Assembly (NCBI RefSeq): GCF_021190955.1
Contig: NZ_JAIOAO010000001.1
Span: 310,001-374,000, forward strand
Origin: Parachryseolinea silvisoli
GTDB lineage: Bacteria; Bacteroidota; Bacteroidia; Cytophagales; Cyclobacteriaceae
Direction of reading: 5' to 3'
DNA: 64,000 nt
Shown: positions 20,082 to 29,129 of the stretch, in pieces
Layout of the letters: each line of letters opens with the position of its first letter
Numbering within the stretch: the stretch's first letter is position 1
Translations under genes and position numbers: made by a program
Notes under the pieces: generated by a model
What the model was told of the DNA's origin: nothing
The model's database searches: none
The model's input: only the letters and a program-made list of their open reading frames with translations

Positions 20082-21656
20082 ATGGAAAGCATTTATAAAA
20101 TCTTTGATCAGGCACCAGTCGTGATCGGTTTTGTGCGGGGTGAGGAGTATGTGTTAGAATTCGCAAACGAAGCATTATTGAAAGTCTGGAAAGTGGACGC
20201 AACGGTGTTCGGCAAGTCCCTTTTCACGGTGTTTCCCGAGCTGGAAAGACAGGGTTTCCGCCATCTTTTAGACAACGTTCGGCGGACCGGCACTCCCTTC
20301 AGCGCCAGTGAGTACCCCATTCAATTTGAACGGCGCGATGCGGTTGACACCTACTATTTCGACTTCATCTATCAGCCGTTTTATGAAGCCGGTGAAATAA
20401 CGGGCGTCATCGCTGTGGGGTACGATGTGACAGAGAAAGTTGTTGCAAAGCAATCCGCACAGCGTGGAGAAAAGAGATGGAAGGAACTTGCCAACTCTAT
20501 GCCGGTGATCGTCTGGACAGCAGACGCGCAAGGCCTCATCGACTTTTGTAATGAGCTGTGGTACCGCACCACGGGCCTTACCCCGGAAGAAACGCACGGT
20601 TTTGGGTGGACGAGCGCGTTGCATCCGGACGATCTGGATAGATGTGTGGATGCCTGGCACCATGCGTTGGCTCGCCATACCACCTACGCCATGGAAGCTC
20701 GCTACAGGACAAAAGAGGGTGACTACAAATGGATCCTGACACGTGGCGTGCCGGTGATCGAAAATGGAAACCTGATAAGCTGGTATGGCACCGGCACCGA
20801 CATAACTGACCAAAAAGATACCGAACAGCGGCTCGACGCGCTCGTAACAGGCAGAACATTAAAACTTGAAAAGACACTCGAGGAACTGCAGTATTCCAAC
20901 GCAAACCTTGAACAGTTTGCTTATGCTGCGTCACACGACTTACGCGAGCCACTTCGCAAATCACAATTCTATCTCGATCGCTTAAAAGAAGGGATGCGGT
21001 CGCAGTTGAATGAAATTCAGCTACAATTATTCGAGCGTCTCGAAAATGCGCAACGGCGGATGCAGAACTTAATCGAAGATTTGCTGGACTACTCACAAGC
21101 CGCAAAAGGAACATCGCAAAAAGAACAGGTTGATTTAAACACGGTTCTTCAGACAGTGCTGGAGGACCTGGAACTGGAAATTGAAACGAGAAGCGCAACG
21201 ATCGATATCCATGCATTACCTATAGTCCTCGCAAGCAAGCGCCAGATGCATCAATTGTTTCAAAATTTAATCGGCAATTCATTGAAGTATAGCAAGAAGA
21301 CCGTAGCGCCGTCGATCTCCCTAATGTCCACCCTGGCTACCGGCGGCGAGTTCCAGGGGTATTGTGCGGCAAGCGATTATGAAAAAGTATTTCATCACAT
21401 CAAGGTCACCGACAACGGCATTGGCTTCGACCAAAAAGATGCCGACAGGATCTTTATGGTATTTACCAGGCTTCATTCGTCTGAGCAATACCGCGGGTCA
21501 GGCATTGGGCTGTCGATTGTGCGAAAGGTAGTCGAATCGCATGACGGCTATATCTGGTCTGAAAGCGAGCTTGGGCAAGGCGCTGTGTTTCATATATTGC
21601 TTCCCAGCATGGCGCAGGATGGCGTGCCGCGCTTGAAGATTCTGCCAGGAATTTGA
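20082..21656 (+). CDS. PAS-PAS sensor histidine kinase
   Basis: This 524-residue soluble kinase has two PAS domains (about 5-120 and 130-250, with NSMPVIVWTADAQGLIDFCN and the PAC-like YKWILTRGVPV). A short coiled coil leads into a HisKA domain with FAYAASHDLREPLRK (about 280), then HATPase with LIGNSLKYSKK, VTDNGIGFDQ and GSGIGLSIV. AGAGGA at 7-12 bases before ATG 20082 supports the start. It is divergent from the giant kinase at 19758, with 323 bases between the starts. The ASHDLREP H-box is the same subtype as in the kinases at 15952 and 32931. No cognate receiver is adjacent. Confidence 0.93.
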   Translation: MESIYKIFDQAPVVIGFVRGEEYVLEFANEALLKVWKVDATVFGKSLFTVFPELERQGFRHLLDNVRRTGTPFSASEYPIQFERRDAVDTYYFDFIYQPFYEAGEITGVIAVGYDVTEKVVAKQSAQRGEKRWKELANSMPVIVWTADAQGLIDFCNELWYRTTGLTPEETHGFGWTSALHPDDLDRCVDAWHHALARHTTYAMEARYRTKEGDYKWILTRGVPVIENGNLISWYGTGTDITDQKDTEQRLDALVTGRTLKLEKTLEELQYSNANLEQFAYAASHDLREPLRKSQFYLDRLKEGMRSQLNEIQLQLFERLENAQRRMQNLIEDLLDYSQAAKGTSQKEQVDLNTVLQTVLEDLELEIETRSATIDIHALPIVLASKRQMHQLFQNLIGNSLKYSKKTVAPSISLMSTLATGGEFQGYCAASDYEKVFHHIKVTDNGIGFDQKDADRIFMVFTRLHSSEQYRGSGIGLSIVRKVVESHDGYIWSESELGQGAVFHILLPSMAQDGVPRLKILPGI

Positions 21657-21684
21657 GGAGCGAGTAGTTCTTCGGTTTTGGCAA

Positions 21685-21783
21685 TCACGCCCATGTTATG
21701 ACTGGGATTACGTTGAAGAAGATCAGGTACCCAGTAACCAGAAGCACAATCAAAATGGAAAGTAAAGCAATCGTGACGGACAT
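21685..21783 (-). CDS. Possible 32-residue single-helix membrane peptide
   Basis: On the minus strand, ATG at 21783 opens a frame that encodes a peptide starting MSVTIALLSILIVLLVTGYL and ending FFNVIPVITWA before TGA at 21685-21687. It is almost entirely hydrophobic, long enough for one membrane span. It begins 14 bases after the stop of the polysaccharide deacetylase on the same strand, which is normal operon spacing. No strong ribosome-binding site is seen. Many bacterial small membrane peptides look like this, but a chance frame cannot be excluded. Confidence 0.4.
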   Translation of the reverse strand: MSVTIALLSILIVLLVTGYLIFFNVIPVITWA

Positions 21784-21797
21784 TGCCGTTGGCCTGG

Positions 21798-22628
21798 CTA
21801 TTTGATTATCCTCTTCATTTCCGTAACGGCGTCAGAGAATGTGAGCACGCGGACCCGATGTGCATTGTCGTGCAGATAGTCGAGTAAGTTTTGGTGGGCT
21901 TCCCTCGATACGTTGAATAGCGCGCCGCCCACGTCGTGAAATTGAAAGATTCCGAGGCCGTTCGACCGGATCGTCTTTTCGACAAACGCAATCATTGCTT
22001 CGCCGGAAGTGCCCTCCAGGACATGCCAGCTGGGCATCTTTAAGTCGTCTGTGTGTTTAACGTCCGTGATAATGCTTTGCTGGTCGCCGCCAGCGCGTCC
22101 ATAGGACACTATCCCCAGCTTGCGGAGGGCGGCGGTGTAATCGACACCGTTCAAGGTAGTTTCGTTGCATGGATACGCGAAGCTTCTTTTTTCCTTTTTA
22201 CCTGTTATTGCGTCCAGATAGGCATGCATCGTTTTTATTTCTGACAGGAGCATTTCGAGCGTGTATGTTTCCAGCGAAACGTCTTTTTCCCAACCGAGTT
22301 TCTGCGGGCATGGATGAAACAATGTGTGATTGGCCAACTCATGCCCTTCAGCCGCGGCAGCCTTCCAGGCAATCAGCGACGGCGAGCCATGGCCGAGCTG
22401 GTCGGAGCTTCCAGGTATTGAATTGATGAAGAATGTAGCTTTCAGCTTGAGCGCGTTCAGCTGCGGGATCACGTTTTTCAGTTGAGATGGCAGGGCATCA
22501 TCATACGTCAGGCAGATCATGGCGGCCGGAGCTTTCTCTGTGGCGCTCGACGGTATTTGGGCGACGGCGGTGGTCGATAGTTGAATAACTGTGGCCGTTA
22601 TAATGAGAGTATTCTTGAAGAATGGCAT
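21798..22628 (-). CDS. Exported polysaccharide deacetylase (NodB fold)
   Basis: The 276-residue product has a signal peptide (about 1-23, cleaved near AVAQ) and a NodB/CE4 domain: MICLTYDDAL with the catalytic and metal Asp, FFINSIPG, and HELANHTLFHPC, where the H-x-x-x-H pair completes the metal site. Later motifs are AYPCNE (the family usually has R-x-P-x-G at this place) and FQFHDVGG, with a His near the end. CE4 enzymes remove N- or O-acetyl groups from chitin, peptidoglycan or exopolysaccharide in the periplasm. The altered AYPCNE motif suggests a changed substrate. The target is unknown. Confidence 0.88.
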   Translation of the reverse strand: MPFFKNTLIITATVIQLSTTAVAQIPSSATEKAPAAMICLTYDDALPSQLKNVIPQLNALKLKATFFINSIPGSSDQLGHGSPSLIAWKAAAAEGHELANHTLFHPCPQKLGWEKDVSLETYTLEMLLSEIKTMHAYLDAITGKKEKRSFAYPCNETTLNGVDYTAALRKLGIVSYGRAGGDQQSIITDVKHTDDLKMPSWHVLEGTSGEAMIAFVEKTIRSNGLGIFQFHDVGGALFNVSREAHQNLLDYLHDNAHRVRVLTFSDAVTEMKRIIK

Positions 22629-22743
22629 TAAAGTGTCGTGAAATGATCACGAGAAATATAGCAACAACGGGGATATCGGCCTAGCGGAACCTGCGGTAAT
22701 TTGCTATAACTACCCAAAAGGGGTATAAATCATCCCGAAGATT

Positions 22744-22962
22744 TCACAAATTGATTGACCGGCACTTTTCAACCCCAACAGTCCGGGTAATCCCTAGTAG
22801 CCTCTCGTTCATATATACCATAACACGTGGAAGGCCGTATTCGCGCATGATCTTCCCCAGCAAGAAGTCAACAACACGTGTAATCTTCCGCGCACATTGA
22901 GGAAACCGTTGCCGAGTACTAAGCGTTAGTCGCTTTAAAACATCGGGCACGATTAAAGACAT
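22744..22962 (-). CDS. Hypothetical small basic protein
   Basis: A 72-residue frame (MSLIVPDVLKRLTL ... VEKCRSINL) rich in Arg, Lys and Leu, with helix-like stretches such as ITRVVDFLLGKIMREYG. It fills part of a 360-base gap between the deacetylase and the divergently transcribed manganese catalase. There is no clear ribosome-binding site and I recognise no family, so it may not be expressed. Confidence 0.3.
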   Translation of the reverse strand: MSLIVPDVLKRLTLSTRQRFPQCARKITRVVDFLLGKIMREYGLPRVMVYMNERLLGITRTVGVEKCRSINL

Positions 22963-22990
22963 ATGTCAGTACACTAAAATATACAATGCT

Positions 22991-23917
22991 ATGTTCTATC
23001 ATGTTCAAAACCTTATCAACCCGATTGTAGACGACGAACCAGATCCATCCGCGGCCAACGCCTTACAAGAAGGCCTGGGAGGTCAGTTCGGAGAGATGCG
23101 CACCATGATGCAATATCTCTTTCAAAGCTTTAATTTCAGAGGCAACGCCAAGCCGTACCTTGACCTGATCCAGGGCATTGGCATTGAAGAGATCAGCCAC
23201 GTAGAGCTGATTTCAAAAACTATATCACGTTTGCTCGATGGTGCTCCCGAGTATCACGGCAAGAAGTTCGAAACACCTGGCAAGGGTGGTGATCCCGTGA
23301 TGGAAATGGCGAAAGAGCAGCAGAACCCGCATCATTTTATTGTCGGCGCACAAGGCTCGCTCCCTGTAGACGCTGCCGGCAATCCCTGGAGTGGATCATA
23401 CGTTCATTGTAATGGCAACCTGGTGCTGGATCTGCTGGATAACCTTGTGTTAGAGTCTACCGGCCGCCTGCAAAAGTGCCGCATCTATGAAATGTCCAGC
23501 AACAAAACATTACGTGCCACGGTGTCCTTCCTGATTGCACGTGACGAAGCGCATGAAATGGCCTTTGCCAAAGCACTTGAAACGCTAGGCGTCGATTGGG
23601 GCAAGGCGTTACCGATCCCTAAGTTCGACTCGTCGAAATATCCGGAAGTGAAAAAGCTGATCGATGCCGGTATCAACCGCGAGCAGTATACTTTCCGCCT
23701 GGATAGCTCGCTGATGGAACAGATCTACACCGGGACTGCGCCGGCAAACGATGGCACCGAGCTGACCACGCTTAAAGAGCCGCGCGAATCCTATCCGATT
23801 CCGGAAGCCCCCGAACGGCCGGAAGAGTTTTCACCCGGCCTCGACCCCGAGCTGCAGGAGATGGCCGACGCGCTGACCGAGCTGAAGACAAAGATCAAGA
23901 AGAACGGTCATAAATAA
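22991..23917 (+). CDS. Manganese (non-haem) catalase
   Basis: The 308-residue protein is a four-helix ferritin-like enzyme with a dinuclear manganese centre that disproportionates hydrogen peroxide. Metal-ligand patterns seen in order: Glu in LGGQFGEMRTM (about 36), Glu and His in IGIEEISHVELI (about 68-71), Glu in DNLVLESTGRLQK and Glu/His in IARDEAHEMAF. The C-terminal 60 residues are Pro/Glu-rich (PIPEAPERPEEF) and probably wrap the neighbouring subunit, as in known hexameric catalases. A strong terminator follows at once. The small hydrophilic protein at 23983 is convergent. Size and motifs match the family. Confidence 0.92.
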   Translation: MFYHVQNLINPIVDDEPDPSAANALQEGLGGQFGEMRTMMQYLFQSFNFRGNAKPYLDLIQGIGIEEISHVELISKTISRLLDGAPEYHGKKFETPGKGGDPVMEMAKEQQNPHHFIVGAQGSLPVDAAGNPWSGSYVHCNGNLVLDLLDNLVLESTGRLQKCRIYEMSSNKTLRATVSFLIARDEAHEMAFAKALETLGVDWGKALPIPKFDSSKYPEVKKLIDAGINREQYTFRLDSSLMEQIYTGTAPANDGTELTTLKEPRESYPIPEAPERPEEFSPGLDPELQEMADALTELKTKIKKNGHK

Positions 23918-23924
23918 ACACAAG

Positions 23925-23953
23925 GAAAGCGGGCTCCCCCGCTTTCTTTTTTT
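23925..23953 (+). terminator. Terminator of the manganese catalase gene
   Basis: GAAAGCGGG (23925-23933) pairs with CCCGCTTTC (23938-23946) around a 4-base loop, followed by seven T residues (23947-23953). It begins 7 bases after the catalase stop codon. Confidence 0.9.
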
Positions 23954-23982
23954 CATATCGGCATTTCAGCAGGCCACTCATA

Positions 23983-24195
23983 TCAAATTGTCGTTTCGTC
24001 GCTGATCGCGCTTTCGTCACCCAGTTGCTTTTGATCTTTTTGCGTCTGTGTATTCGTAGAGATATTCTCGCCGGTTCCCGCTCCTGAATTTTCAGACGTT
24101 TCTCCGCTTCGTTTTTCACGGGACTGGGGTCCCGTACCGACGCGTGGCGGATCCGATGGGTCCATGGGTGTGCTACTTCTCTTTGTCGCTTTCAT
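23983..24195 (-). CDS. Small disordered hydrophilic protein with strong ribosome-binding site
   Basis: A 70-residue protein from ATG 24195 (MKATKRSSTPMDPSDPPRV) made nearly entirely of Lys, Arg, Ser, Thr, Gly, Pro, Asp, Glu, Asn and Gln, so it should be intrinsically disordered. A perfect AGGAGG lies 5 bases upstream, which is rare in this window and argues that the gene is real and well expressed. I do not recognise a family. It sits between the catalase and other small genes; a stress-related, hydrophilin-like role is only a guess from composition. Confidence 0.6.
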   Translation of the reverse strand: MKATKRSSTPMDPSDPPRVGTGPQSREKRSGETSENSGAGTGENISTNTQTQKDQKQLGDESAISDETTI

Positions 24196-24199
24196 AGTT

Positions 24200-24205
24200 C
24201 CTCCT
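24200..24205 (-). promoter_or_regulatory. Canonical Shine-Dalgarno AGGAGG
   Basis: CCTCCT on the plus strand reads AGGAGG on the minus strand, with 4 bases to ATG 24195. It decides the start of the 23983-24195 gene over an upstream extension to 24273. Most other genes here have weak or no such site. Confidence 0.75.
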
Positions 24206-24422
24206 TTTTCGGGATCGCGCGAAAAAAATAGTGCCTGTCCGCTGCATAGATCCCTCGTTGTACTTCGCAGCAATGACTGCGCAAACCATTATAATTTACT
24301 CCGGGAAAACCCGGAACACACTTACCTTTATACACTGATGGCACCTTTTTTTACGATTTCGCCGAACAATTCTCCAGTTCGATCTCACATACCGGTGTAT
24401 TATTCCACGACAGGATTTGCTT

Positions 24423-24758
24423 ATGAGTATCTCACATCACTTTCCAAAGTTTGTAAAGCTCCTGAAAGAGGAGAACGTCAACATTGATCTGCTCATCGAG
24501 CAGGTCGAAGAATGTATCGCCTACTGTCGATCGGGCTACAGCATGCTGGGTACGGACGAAATGGATGTGAGCAACAACCCGGAATACAAACGTCTAATCT
24601 TCTTTCACCATTTGCTGCTGTCAATCCGAACGCATTTTTACGGAACCATTGCCGCGCAAACATCGTACGACAAAGATGTGCGAATGCGAAGTAAACTGGA
24701 AAACTTTGAAATATTCATGCGAGCGTTCAACATGCGGTTTAAAGACCGCATTCTGTGA
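24423..24758 (+). CDS. Hypothetical helical protein
   Basis: The 111-residue product (MSISHHFPKFVKLLKEENV ... FNMRFKDRIL) looks all-helical and soluble, with amphipathic stretches such as IDLLIEQVEECIAYC and YKRLIFFHHLLLSIRTHFYG. No known family comes to mind. It is a clean frame between the small disordered protein (divergent) and a small membrane protein. The start at ATG 24423 is chosen over a TTG two codons upstream. Function unknown. Confidence 0.6.
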   Translation: MSISHHFPKFVKLLKEENVNIDLLIEQVEECIAYCRSGYSMLGTDEMDVSNNPEYKRLIFFHHLLLSIRTHFYGTIAAQTSYDKDVRMRSKLENFEIFMRAFNMRFKDRIL

Positions 24759-24933
24759 GCAGTGTAGACGATGATTCTTATTTTAACCCTATACTTCCCC
24801 GTCGGTCGCGACAATACGTTTCAACTATCCATCGGTATGAATTTAGAGTAATCGCCTGTGGGTCTACGCTCCCGCTTTGTGACGGAAGCGAATGACCACG
24901 TAAAGCCATTTCTAACAATTTAATTTTAACACC

Positions 24934-25212
24934 ATGGAATCAGAATTGCTAACCACTCAGCGGACGGATCGTCGCAGTAAACACAAAGAAGGGCCTGTTG
25001 CCACGATGATAGAGGAACAAACTGCCAAGGTACCTTCAGACGCCTACCTTTGGACCTCCGTAGGCGCCATGGCGGTATCGCTCGGCCTTAAGATCGCCGG
25101 AAAAAATCACCTGGCGCTTTTCGTTGGCCAGTGGGTTGCGCCCTTCCTCCTCTTCGGCATTTACAATAAGCTCGTTAAAGTCGGCGGTCACGATAAAACG
25201 GAAACAGCGTAG
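24934..25212 (+). CDS. Small membrane protein
   Basis: A 92-residue protein with a charged N-terminus (MESELLTTQRTDRRSKHKEG) and two hydrophobic segments (about 38-58, YLWTSVGAMAVSLGLKIAG, and 62-82, LALFVGQWVAPFLLFGIYNKL), ending in a hydrophilic tail. The two-helix hairpin layout is common for small stress-related membrane proteins in Bacteroidota. I cannot name the family. It is preceded by 175 bases with no feature I can support. Confidence 0.65.
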   Translation: MESELLTTQRTDRRSKHKEGPVATMIEEQTAKVPSDAYLWTSVGAMAVSLGLKIAGKNHLALFVGQWVAPFLLFGIYNKLVKVGGHDKTETA

Positions 25213-25652
25213 GATCGTGCAAGCTCGCGTTCACCAAAGACCCTCCGTAGTGCTATGATCCCCGGGCGTGCAACATTCGTGCTGCCGCTCGTGGGATAAG
25301 CGCTTCGTGCGAATACCATCTCGTTTATCCGTCATTTTCATTCATTCGTTTTTCAAGGAGCTCAATCATCACGGGGAACCTATAAATTCGTCCATCATCA
25401 CCTTTTTAGTTTCAGGATCTCAACCGCGGCAGCGCCGGGGATTTCGTCTTCCTTGTCGACCGCTCCATCCCACTGAAGGTGCAGCGTTCTTTCAATCAGG
25501 AGATTGATATCGCAACGTTCCATACGCGCTTTCATTAACGTTTAGTCGCAGCAACGATCATCGTCAAATATTACTGCGGCGGGCCGGGCCATACCTTGCT
25601 TCTTTGCACGTCAATAACCAGCACGTTGGCACGCATTTTTGCTACCTGGTGT
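25213..25652. other. Gap without supported features
   Basis: About 440 bases between the small membrane protein and the AlkB-like gene. Short frames on the plus strand lack start signals and have shadow-like composition. I see no hairpin terminator, RNA gene or repeat. Confidence 0.5.
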
Positions 25653-26228
25653 ATGGATCTTTTTCCTGACACACTGCCGGTGCCGCAGGGGTTTCGGTAC
25701 GTGGCGGACTTCCTCTCCATGGACGAAGAAGCCGCGTTGTTGCAGCACATACGTAGTATTACCTTGAAGCCTATGGTTTTTCAGGGATTTGAGGCAAACC
25801 GAAAAACTGAAAGCTTCGGTTATGACTATAGTTTCGACAATCGCCGTCTGTCAAAGGGAAAAGATATACCTATGTTTTTCGAGCCGTTGCTTCTCCAGAC
25901 GGCAGCCTTCCTGGGTATAAACGCGGTGGACATGGCAGAGCTGTTACTGACCGAGTATCCGCCCGGAGCGGTTATAAACTGGCATCGCGATGCCCCTCCA
26001 TTCAAAACCATTATCGGAATTTCATTACTGGAAGATTGTATCTTTAAGTTCCGGCCACATGACAAAGCAAAACAGACCAGGAAATCCGTCATTTCATTGC
26101 CCGTGGCGCGCCGGTCGCTTTACGTAATCGATGGACCTGCCCGATCGGACTGGCAGCACAGTATAGCGCCAGTCAAAACTACCCGGTATTCGATAACACT
26201 TCGTACACTTATGTACTATACCAGTTAG
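25653..26228 (+). CDS. AlkB-like 2OG-Fe(II) dioxygenase
   Basis: The 191-residue protein (start MDLFPDTLPVPQGF at 25653) matches the AlkB-type dioxygenase fold. Seen: GYDYSFDN, the iron site H-x-D in INWHRDAPPF (about residues 110-114), the distal His in WQHSI (near 170) and RYSITLR, whose Arg residues bind 2-oxoglutarate. AlkB enzymes reverse alkylation damage in DNA or RNA by oxidative demethylation; some relatives act on other substrates. An in-frame extension to 25596 is possible but lacks motif support. It stands alone between small hypothetical genes. Confidence 0.85.
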   Translation: MDLFPDTLPVPQGFRYVADFLSMDEEAALLQHIRSITLKPMVFQGFEANRKTESFGYDYSFDNRRLSKGKDIPMFFEPLLLQTAAFLGINAVDMAELLLTEYPPGAVINWHRDAPPFKTIIGISLLEDCIFKFRPHDKAKQTRKSVISLPVARRSLYVIDGPARSDWQHSIAPVKTTRYSITLRTLMYYTS

Positions 26229-26303
26229 GCTGCGTACAACGGATGACTTGAATTTCCTCGCTGATGGCTCGATTTTTTATCGGCTTGACGTGCGTCTAAA
26301 TCT

Positions 26304-26528
26304 ATGATTATGAGCATGACTTCTTATATGATCTTTGTCGACCAGAACAACCGTCGGTACGCTATCAAGAGCGAGGACTGTCTGACATTCGCCACCGACC
26401 CAGACGATAAAAAGTATCAGGGATATCTTGTCGATTCGAAGGACCGAGTTATAAAAAATGAGACCGTTTCTGTTTTCAGAACAGATATGAAGGCTGCCGG
26501 TTGTGTTATAACCGAGCCGACAGCGTAG
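26304..26528 (+). CDS. Hypothetical small soluble protein
   Basis: A 74-residue frame (MIMSMTSYMIFVDQNNRRYA ... VITEPTA). The composition is balanced, with beta-like stretches (YMIFVDQ, YQGYLVDS, NETVSVF). Three in-frame ATG codons crowd the start, so the true start could be 26304, 26310 or 26316. No family recognised; it may form a small DUF-type beta protein. Confidence 0.45.
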   Translation: MIMSMTSYMIFVDQNNRRYAIKSEDCLTFATDPDDKKYQGYLVDSKDRVIKNETVSVFRTDMKAAGCVITEPTA

Positions 26529-26597
26529 CGAATACAAGAGACGCTACGCTATCGATAGTGTTAACTACATTTTAGCGCTATCCCAGTTTATACCCGA

Positions 26598-27761
26598 CTA
26601 GTCCTTGTTCGCTTCCAGTTCTGCCTGACTGTAGACAACAATACGATCATCGAGCGACAACACATCTCCACGGCCGTCCTGATTGCTGATAGCGATGTAG
26701 AGTTTGCCATCCGGGCCCTCGGCAACGTTCCGCAGGCGGCCGAGTTTTGTATAAAGATAACGCTCGACGTTGGATATTTTTGCGGGATCGTTTGGATCAA
26801 AGACCGCGCGGTAGAGGGCCTGGCCGCGTAAACCTGTAAACACAAAGGAATCTTTCCAGTCGCCCTGTTTGATAAAAATGCCACCGGTCGGCGCCCACGT
26901 CGTCGTATCACCACTGTGATACACGGGTGTTTCCATACCCGCCCGCTGCTGGCTGCCGCGGATTACGGGCCATCCATAATTTCTTCCGGGAAGGACACGG
27001 TTTATTTCGTCCTGGCAACAGCCTTGCTCATCGGAAGGACCATGTTCGGTCGACCATAGGTCGCCTGTCTGCGGTTGGAACGCGAGCCCTTGAGGATTCC
27101 GATGCCCGTACGAAAATATATAGGATCCCTCAAAAGGATTATCCTGCGGAACGGCGCCGTCGCGTGTAAGACGTAGAATCTTGCCCACCAACTCGCTGAG
27201 ATCTTGCGCCAGTGCAGGCTCATACCTTTCCCCCATGCCCCAATACAGCATGCCATCCGGGCCAAACTCCAGTCCACCGCTGTTATGAATATAGTTTCCG
27301 GGAATCCCATCCAGGAGCACTTTGTCAAATACGGGCTGCTTCGTTGCGGCATCCTCTCTGTAGCGTACGAGCTTATTTACAAGTTGAAGCGGGCCTTTGC
27401 TCGCGGCATAGGTGTAACCGAAATAGACATACTGGTTGGTGGCAAAGTCGGGGTCGAGTGTCAGGCCCAGAAGCCCGGACTCGCCGACTTCCTGTACTAC
27501 AGAGTCGAGTTTCAACCAGGCTTTCTTTTCACCGTTTTCCACTACTGTTATGGTACCTGGCCGCTCGGTTAGAAACAGTCGTCCATCCGGCGCAAAGGCC
27601 AGTTCCCAGGGTGTGTCAAGATTATCGACGAAGGTTGTACCTTCTCTTCCCGGAACGTCATCGTCATCGTCCTCACAGGCAACGAGGAATGTTCCAATGA
27701 AAATAGAGATCCAGGCTAATGTTGCCAGCGACGTTTGGAAGGGTCTTCTAAGTTGATTCAT
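26598..27761 (-). CDS. Lipoprotein PQQ-dependent aldose sugar dehydrogenase-like
   Basis: The 387-residue protein begins with a lipoprotein signal (FIGTFLVAC, followed by EDDDDD, an acidic run typical of Bacteroidota surface lipoproteins). The rest is the six-bladed propeller of the glucose/sorbosone dehydrogenase family: LDTPWELAFAPDGRLFLTERPG, GLLGLTLDPDF, NYIHNSGGLEFGPDG, YGHRNPQGLAF and EHGPSDEQGCCQDEIN. These enzymes oxidise aldoses using PQQ and calcium. The CC pair in DEQGCCQDE is an odd insertion. I start at 27761 because the signal begins there. The C-terminus carries no sorting domain. Confidence 0.88.
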   Translation of the reverse strand: MNQLRRPFQTSLATLAWISIFIGTFLVACEDDDDDVPGREGTTFVDNLDTPWELAFAPDGRLFLTERPGTITVVENGEKKAWLKLDSVVQEVGESGLLGLTLDPDFATNQYVYFGYTYAASKGPLQLVNKLVRYREDAATKQPVFDKVLLDGIPGNYIHNSGGLEFGPDGMLYWGMGERYEPALAQDLSELVGKILRLTRDGAVPQDNPFEGSYIFSYGHRNPQGLAFQPQTGDLWSTEHGPSDEQGCCQDEINRVLPGRNYGWPVIRGSQQRAGMETPVYHSGDTTTWAPTGGIFIKQGDWKDSFVFTGLRGQALYRAVFDPNDPAKISNVERYLYTKLGRLRNVAEGPDGKLYIAISNQDGRGDVLSLDDRIVVYSQAELEANKD

Positions 27762-27853
27762 AGTATTAAGGGTATGTTGACAACGTGACAAATATTGTTC
27801 CAGGCGATTTACTATATATGTCCCGCGAAGTGGCGGGAAATTATTTCCCAACA

Positions 27854-28924
27854 TCAATGACGTACCGCGCCGAACCGTGCTTTGGGAAGCGTCATCACCA
27901 CGGACGTTCCAACATTTTCTTTGCTTGATAGTGCGACGCTGCCGCCCATCAGTATGACAAGCTCTTTGACAATATAGAGTCCCATGCCGATGGATCTTTC
28001 GCCCTTCAGTCCGGGCCGGCTTGCAGCGGTATTCCGTTCGAAAATGTGCGGCTGCAGATGCTCGGGAATACCAACACCGTTGTCCTCTACGGACACGGTG
28101 AAAGTATCGTCCGACGAATCGACAACGACACGCACGACGCCACCGGCAGGTGTGAATTTCACGGCGTTGGAAAGGACATTATGCACTACCTGGAAGAATT
28201 TCACGTCATCCAACGTAACAAAGAGCGAATCCTGGGCCGACTCCAGCACGATCTGCTTTTCTTTATCGAAGGCCGAAATTCGTTCAATCACCACATTGAT
28301 TTTCTGTACTACATCAAAGCGGACCGATTCCACAAAAATGCGTGCTGACGCTAAATGCTCTTCCTTGAGAAAAGAGTTTATAATTTCTATGCAGTGCTGC
28401 GTGTTCTGGCGGATGAGCTGTGAATGCTGCGCGATGGTGTCGTACTGTTGCTTTTCGGTCGTTTGATCCAACGCGTTTAGCAGATTGTTGGTCATATGCA
28501 GCGGCCCGCTCAGGTTGTGGGATACCATGTCGAGAATGGCATCTTTGCGGGCGCCGAAATCGGATACATAGTTGAGAAATTCTTTTAATTTCGTTACATC
28601 CCTGACGATCAACATCAACTGGTGATCGGAAAATATATATGCATCCACTGCAACATACCGGTTATCGCATAGCCGGAGCTCGATGTTTGAAAGGACGTTC
28701 TCCCGTATAAATTGCCGAATACAGGCATTTATGAATTCATCATCTTCTGCCACCAAATGGCGCAGCAACAAAAGAGAGTAACCCGAGCGTGCTTCTTGAT
28801 CCGCCATGCGCGAAAATACCGCATTCGAGTATTCGACGATGTTGCTTTTATAGTCGTATACAATATATCCGTCAGGCGACAACTCGCCGATGCGTGCGAT
28901 GATGTCCAGCGAAAACTCCGTCAT
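27854..28924 (-). CDS. PAS sensor histidine kinase
   Basis: A 356-residue soluble kinase: one PAS-like domain (about 1-130, SPDGYIVYDYKSNIVEYSN), HisKA with ILDMVSHNLSGPLHM (phospho-His about residue 155) and HATPase with NVLSNAVKFTPAGG, VEDNGVGIP and GMGLYIVKELV. The H-box SHNLSGPL differs from the ASHDL type of the other three kinases in the window. It is upstream of, and on the same strand as, the sugar dehydrogenase lipoprotein (93 bases apart). No receiver is adjacent. Confidence 0.92.
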   Translation of the reverse strand: MTEFSLDIIARIGELSPDGYIVYDYKSNIVEYSNAVFSRMADQEARSGYSLLLLRHLVAEDDEFINACIRQFIRENVLSNIELRLCDNRYVAVDAYIFSDHQLMLIVRDVTKLKEFLNYVSDFGARKDAILDMVSHNLSGPLHMTNNLLNALDQTTEKQQYDTIAQHSQLIRQNTQHCIEIINSFLKEEHLASARIFVESVRFDVVQKINVVIERISAFDKEKQIVLESAQDSLFVTLDDVKFFQVVHNVLSNAVKFTPAGGVVRVVVDSSDDTFTVSVEDNGVGIPEHLQPHIFERNTAASRPGLKGERSIGMGLYIVKELVILMGGSVALSSKENVGTSVVMTLPKARFGAVRH

Positions 28925-29129
28925 GCATTGTTTTTATACGTGACAAAATAAAAAAGCATTCCTGACGCGCGCCTGCCACCTGCGCGCTGTGTTCTATACG
29001 TAAGGAAATATCCGGAGTTATTCGTTGGTATCACAAGGGCCACGAATGTGAAGGCCAATCGTGGTGTGTGCTTCGTAATTGGTGCGGGCATGAAAATAGA
29101 GGGCTATAATAAAACACCTTTTCGCGCTT

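Noticed and set aside
20578-21216. Open frame of about 210 codons opposite the 20082 kinase
   Set aside because: It covers the PAS and HisKA region of a clear kinase on the other strand, and its composition is shadow-like.
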